A program made the position numbers and the translations under genes. A stretch of DNA of 6,496 bases from Bifidobacteriaceae bacterium. GTDB lineage: Bacteria > Actinomycetota > Actinomycetes > Actinomycetales > WQXJ01. The notes under the pieces were generated by a model. That model made no database searches. It was not told where the DNA came from and saw nothing but the letters and a program-made list of their open reading frames with translations. This document shows positions 4,211-6,496 of this stretch, in pieces (position 1 is the stretch's first letter; every line of letters begins with the position of its first letter). The DNA lies in the NCBI GenBank assembly GCA_031272565.1, contig JAISTN010000323.1, positions 1 through 6,496 on the forward strand. Reading direction: 5' to 3'.

Positions 4211-5343
4211 TGAGTTACGCGATCACCGAAGTCCCCATCCCCGAGCCGGGCGCCGTTGAGGAGCCCCAAGCCAAGCAGTTCCGGGCGGTGTCCCGGCTGT
4301 GCCGCGACGTCTTCATTGAGGGACAGGGCGCGGACGCCCACATCCAGTCCGACCGTAGCCAGGCGGCTCACGCCCGCAACACCGACGGCAATTCGTGGTT
4401 CGCGGCGGCGGCGGTGGCCGCGGGCGCCGTGGTGGGTTTCGCCTGGGGCAACGCCCACTTTGACGGGTCGCCCGAGTTCGCCTGGTTCCAGGTGGGGGTG
4501 GACCCGGCCTGGCGGCGGCGCGGCCTGGGGCGGGAACTGTGGGCCATGGTCAAGGACCGGGCCCGGGCCGAGGGCGCCAAGACGCTGCTGGTCGACGTAC
4601 CGTGTCCGCTCCCGGCACCGGGCCAGCCGGTATTGGTGCCCGATGACGGCCATGGGGCCGCCCCGGCCGATTGGCCTGGGGTGTTGTTTGCGCAGGCCAT
4701 GGGCTTGAAGTTCGACTATTTGGAACTGACCAGCGGCCTGGCCCTGCCGGTGCCGGAACCAGTCTTGGCTCAAGCCGAGGCTGATGCCGCGGCCCGCTCG
4801 GCCGGCTACAGCCTGGTGGCTTGGTTTGGCCACGTGCCGGACCAGTGGGTGGAAGACTTCGCCGGCTTGGAGGCCCGCCTGGGGGCCGACGCGCCATCGG
4901 GCGACATCCAATTCCAGGTGGCGCCCCACACGGCCCAACACATGCGGCACTGGGAGGACGAGGCCATTGCCGGCCTTGATCCGATGCTGGGTGCCGGCGC
5001 CATTGAGCAGGCGACCGGTCGCATGGTGGCCACCACCTGGTTGAACCTGCCGTTGGACCTGCCGGAGGGCCTGACGGTGGCGGCCCGCCAGAACACCACC
5101 CTGGTGGCGCCGGCACACCGCGGCCACCGCCTGGGGTTGGCTGTCAAGGTGGCGGCGTTGCGTCACCTGGCAGGGTTGACAACACAACAGGTGGCCGATG
5201 TCGTGGGGCGGCCGCTGCCGCCGCGCGTTGACCGGGTGATCACCCAGAACGCCGCCGCCAACGACTCGATGTGGTCCATCAACCAGCGGCTGGGCTTCCG
5301 CCGCAGCGGCATCGACCTGGTCTGGTCAACGCCGCTGACCTGA
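4210..5343 (+). CDS. Tandem GNAT-family N-acetyltransferase
   Basis: This 377-residue cytoplasmic protein contains two GNAT domains and would transfer an acyl group from acyl-CoA to an unknown amine. The N-terminal domain (about 20-180) has a canonical motif A, VDPAWRRRGLGREL (97-110), with the acetyl-CoA pyrophosphate-binding pattern R102-x-x-G105-x-G107. The C-terminal domain (about 190-377) has VAPAHRGHRLGLAVK (299-313) and the motif B signature TQNAAANDSMWSINQRLGF (345-363). This double layout is common in actinobacteria; mycothiol synthase MshD is also a tandem GNAT, but I see no basis for calling this MshD. GTG 4210 is the only reasonable start near the upstream boundary; no strong Shine-Dalgarno sequence precedes it, only GATGGGTGG. 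It is markedly more G+C-rich than the cargo genes to its left, consistent with being resident chromosomal DNA, and it converges with the amidase gene across a stem-loop. Confidence 0.88.
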   Translation: MSYAITEVPIPEPGAVEEPQAKQFRAVSRLCRDVFIEGQGADAHIQSDRSQAAHARNTDGNSWFAAAAVAAGAVVGFAWGNAHFDGSPEFAWFQVGVDPAWRRRGLGRELWAMVKDRARAEGAKTLLVDVPCPLPAPGQPVLVPDDGHGAAPADWPGVLFAQAMGLKFDYLELTSGLALPVPEPVLAQAEADAAARSAGYSLVAWFGHVPDQWVEDFAGLEARLGADAPSGDIQFQVAPHTAQHMRHWEDEAIAGLDPMLGAGAIEQATGRMVATTWLNLPLDLPEGLTVAARQNTTLVAPAHRGHRLGLAVKVAALRHLAGLTTQQVADVVGRPLPPRVDRVITQNAAANDSMWSINQRLGFRRSGIDLVWSTPLT

Positions 5344-5347
5344 AACA

Positions 5348-5421
5348 GTGAGCTGTCGGGTGTGGGGGTGGCCGCCCGGGGACAACCCCCAGGCAGCCAC
5401 CCCCCTAGCCCGCTAGCTCAC
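5348..5421. terminator. Composite bidirectional stem-loop between convergent genes
   Basis: Nested pairing is visible: an outer stem GTGAGCT/AGCTCAC (5348-5354 with 5415-5421), a central stem GGGGGTGGC/GCCACCCCC (5364-5372 with 5396-5404), then GCC/GGC and GGGG/CCCC around the loop ACAA (5382-5385). It begins 5 bases after the GNAT stop and ends 27 bases before the amidase stop, so it can serve both genes. A T run is absent, as is common in high-G+C actinobacterial terminators. Confidence 0.7.
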
Positions 5422-5447
5422 CAGGCGGCGGGAGCCGCTGGGGCGTG

Positions 5448-6496
5448 TCAGGCGGCCGCTGGGGCCGTGGCTGGGGCAGGTAGGCCGTCCGGCGGGAAGC
5501 GGCCCGCCCACGGCGCCAGGCGCTCAAGCTGCGCCGCCAACTGGAACAACCGCGGCTCGGCCCCCGGCGCCACAATTGCCTGCACCGACAGGGGCAGGCC
5601 ATTGGGTGTGAAGCCGGCCGGTATGGCGGCCGCCGGGTTACCCAACACGTTCCAGAGCGCCGTGTAGGTGGAAATGGGCAGGGAGACCTTGACCGTGCGC
5701 AGGAAGCCCAGCCCGTCAAGCTGTCCCACCGGCAGGGCGGCGTGCGGCGTGGTGGGGGTCAGCAGCACGTCCACTTGGTCAAAGACGGTCAGCACGCGGT
5801 CCGCCAGTTTGGCCGCCTTGGCTTCTTGGCCGTGCGACAACGGGGCCAATAGGCGGTACAGTGCCAGCCCGTGGCGGGTGGTCGCTTCGAGGCGGCGCCG
5901 GTCATCCAGGTGGGCCAGTTCGTCGACGATACCGCCGGCCATCTGGGCCATCATGGTCAGGCCAGCCTTGTAGCCGTCCAGGGTGCCCTGTTCCACGTCA
6001 TGGCCGTTCCGGGCCAGGGTTTCGGCCGTTTGGCGCAGAGCCGCCAGGGTGTACTGGTCTGGCCGCGGGCCGGCCACGGGTGGGTCCTCCAGCACCCGGA
6101 TGCGCAACTTGCCGGGGTCCTGCCCGATGGCGTCCGTCAGCGTCACCGCCCACGGTTCGGCCTGGTACTTGTCGACTTCGGGCACGGTGCCGGCCAGGAC
6201 ATCGAACAGCCGGGCGCTGTCCGCCACCGTCCTGGTCAGCGGCCCACAGACACCCAAGCCGCGCCACAGGGCGGCGTTGGGAGCGGCGCTGATGCGGCCA
6301 CGCTGCGACTTGACGCCAAACAGGCCGCACCAGGATGAAGGCAGGCGGATCGAACCGCCGCCGTCCCCACCCAGGGCGGCCGCCACCATGCCGGAGGCGA
6401 CCGCGGCGGCCGTGCCGCCGGATGAACCGGCGGTGGAAAACAGCCGGTTCCAAGGGTTGCGGGTGTAGCCGTAGGTGGCGGATTCGGTGAACGGCC
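5448..6496 (-). CDS. Amidase-signature family hydrolase (5' end outside window)
   Basis: The visible 348 residues are the C-terminal three quarters or so of an amidase-signature enzyme, which hydrolyses carboxamides with a Ser-cisSer-Lys triad. The signature is complete from TESATYGYTRNPWN through AGSSGG to GGDGGGSIRLP and WCGLFGVKSQRGR. The cis-Ser is encoded at 6423-6425 and the nucleophilic Ser of GGSIR at 6351-6353, 24 residues apart as in the family. The catalytic Lys lies beyond the right edge. Downstream, DVLLTPTTPHAA and the block GNPAAAIPAGFTPNGLPLSV are typical family C-terminal elements, and the end PAPATAPAAA is a low-complexity tail. An internal Met at 6389 is not the start, because conserved signature residues lie before it and the frame stays open to the edge. 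Substrate cannot be predicted; GatA is unlikely since no gatB or gatC is seen and the C-terminal block is of the general amidase type. Confidence 0.93.
   Translation of the reverse strand, partial: PFTESATYGYTRNPWNRLFSTAGSSGGTAAAVASGMVAAALGGDGGGSIRLPSSWCGLFGVKSQRGRISAAPNAALWRGLGVCGPLTRTVADSARLFDVLAGTVPEVDKYQAEPWAVTLTDAIGQDPGKLRIRVLEDPPVAGPRPDQYTLAALRQTAETLARNGHDVEQGTLDGYKAGLTMMAQMAGGIVDELAHLDDRRRLEATTRHGLALYRLLAPLSHGQEAKAAKLADRVLTVFDQVDVLLTPTTPHAALPVGQLDGLGFLRTVKVSLPISTYTALWNVLGNPAAAIPAGFTPNGLPLSVQAIVAPGAEPRLFQLAAQLERLAPWAGRFPPDGLPAPATAPAAA

Noticed and set aside
4147..5187. 346-residue minus-strand frame antisense to the GNAT gene
   Set aside because: His/Gln/Arg/Pro-rich, no motif, and the plus strand has two clear GNAT domains; typical shadow frame in high-G+C DNA.

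Overview
This window looks like chromosomal DNA from a high-G+C actinobacterium. The evidence is strong G/C bias at third codon positions in the flanking genes, frequent GTG starts, a probably leaderless hipB transcript, and protein types common in that phylum (tandem-GNAT acetyltransferase, peptidase-inhibitor I36 secreted protein, short lipoprotein). The species cannot be named from the sequence.

Layout, left to right. (a) 1-191 is an intergenic region with a candidate promoter and operator. (b) 192-1791 is a complete type II toxin-antitoxin pair, hipB then hipA, with every HipA kinase residue I could check in place. (c) 1807-4147 is an accessory-looking block. It holds a two-gene translationally coupled operon (a secreted beta/gamma-crystallin-fold I36 protein and a lipoprotein) followed by about 840 bp of repeat-rich non-coding DNA. 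(d) 4210-5343 is a tandem GNAT acetyltransferase. (e) 5348-5421 is a long composite stem-loop between convergent genes. (f) 5448 to the right edge is an amidase-signature hydrolase on the minus strand, cut by the window edge.

The main observation is an exact 52-bp direct repeat. The last 34 coding bases of hipA, its stop codon and the next 15 bases (1755-1806) recur at 4096-4147. The 2.3 kb between the copies contains the I36/lipoprotein operon and the repeat-rich DNA. This is the geometry of an att-flanked insertion into the 3' end of a gene that leaves the gene intact, here apparently the toxin gene hipA. No recombinase is present, so if it is an insertion it is non-autonomous or a decayed remnant; a duplication event is the main alternative.

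The non-coding part (3372-4209) has its own architecture: two 40-bp hairpin-forming units in inverted orientation at its edges, a second imperfect inverted repeat inside, three roughly 73-bp tandem units, and a short copy of the tandem-unit start directly at the GNAT start codon. The right hairpin ends 5 bp from the 52-bp repeat. How the cargo works is inference: a secreted protease-inhibitor-like protein and a co-translated lipoprotein would both act outside the membrane, perhaps together. Nothing links them biochemically to HipBA except position.
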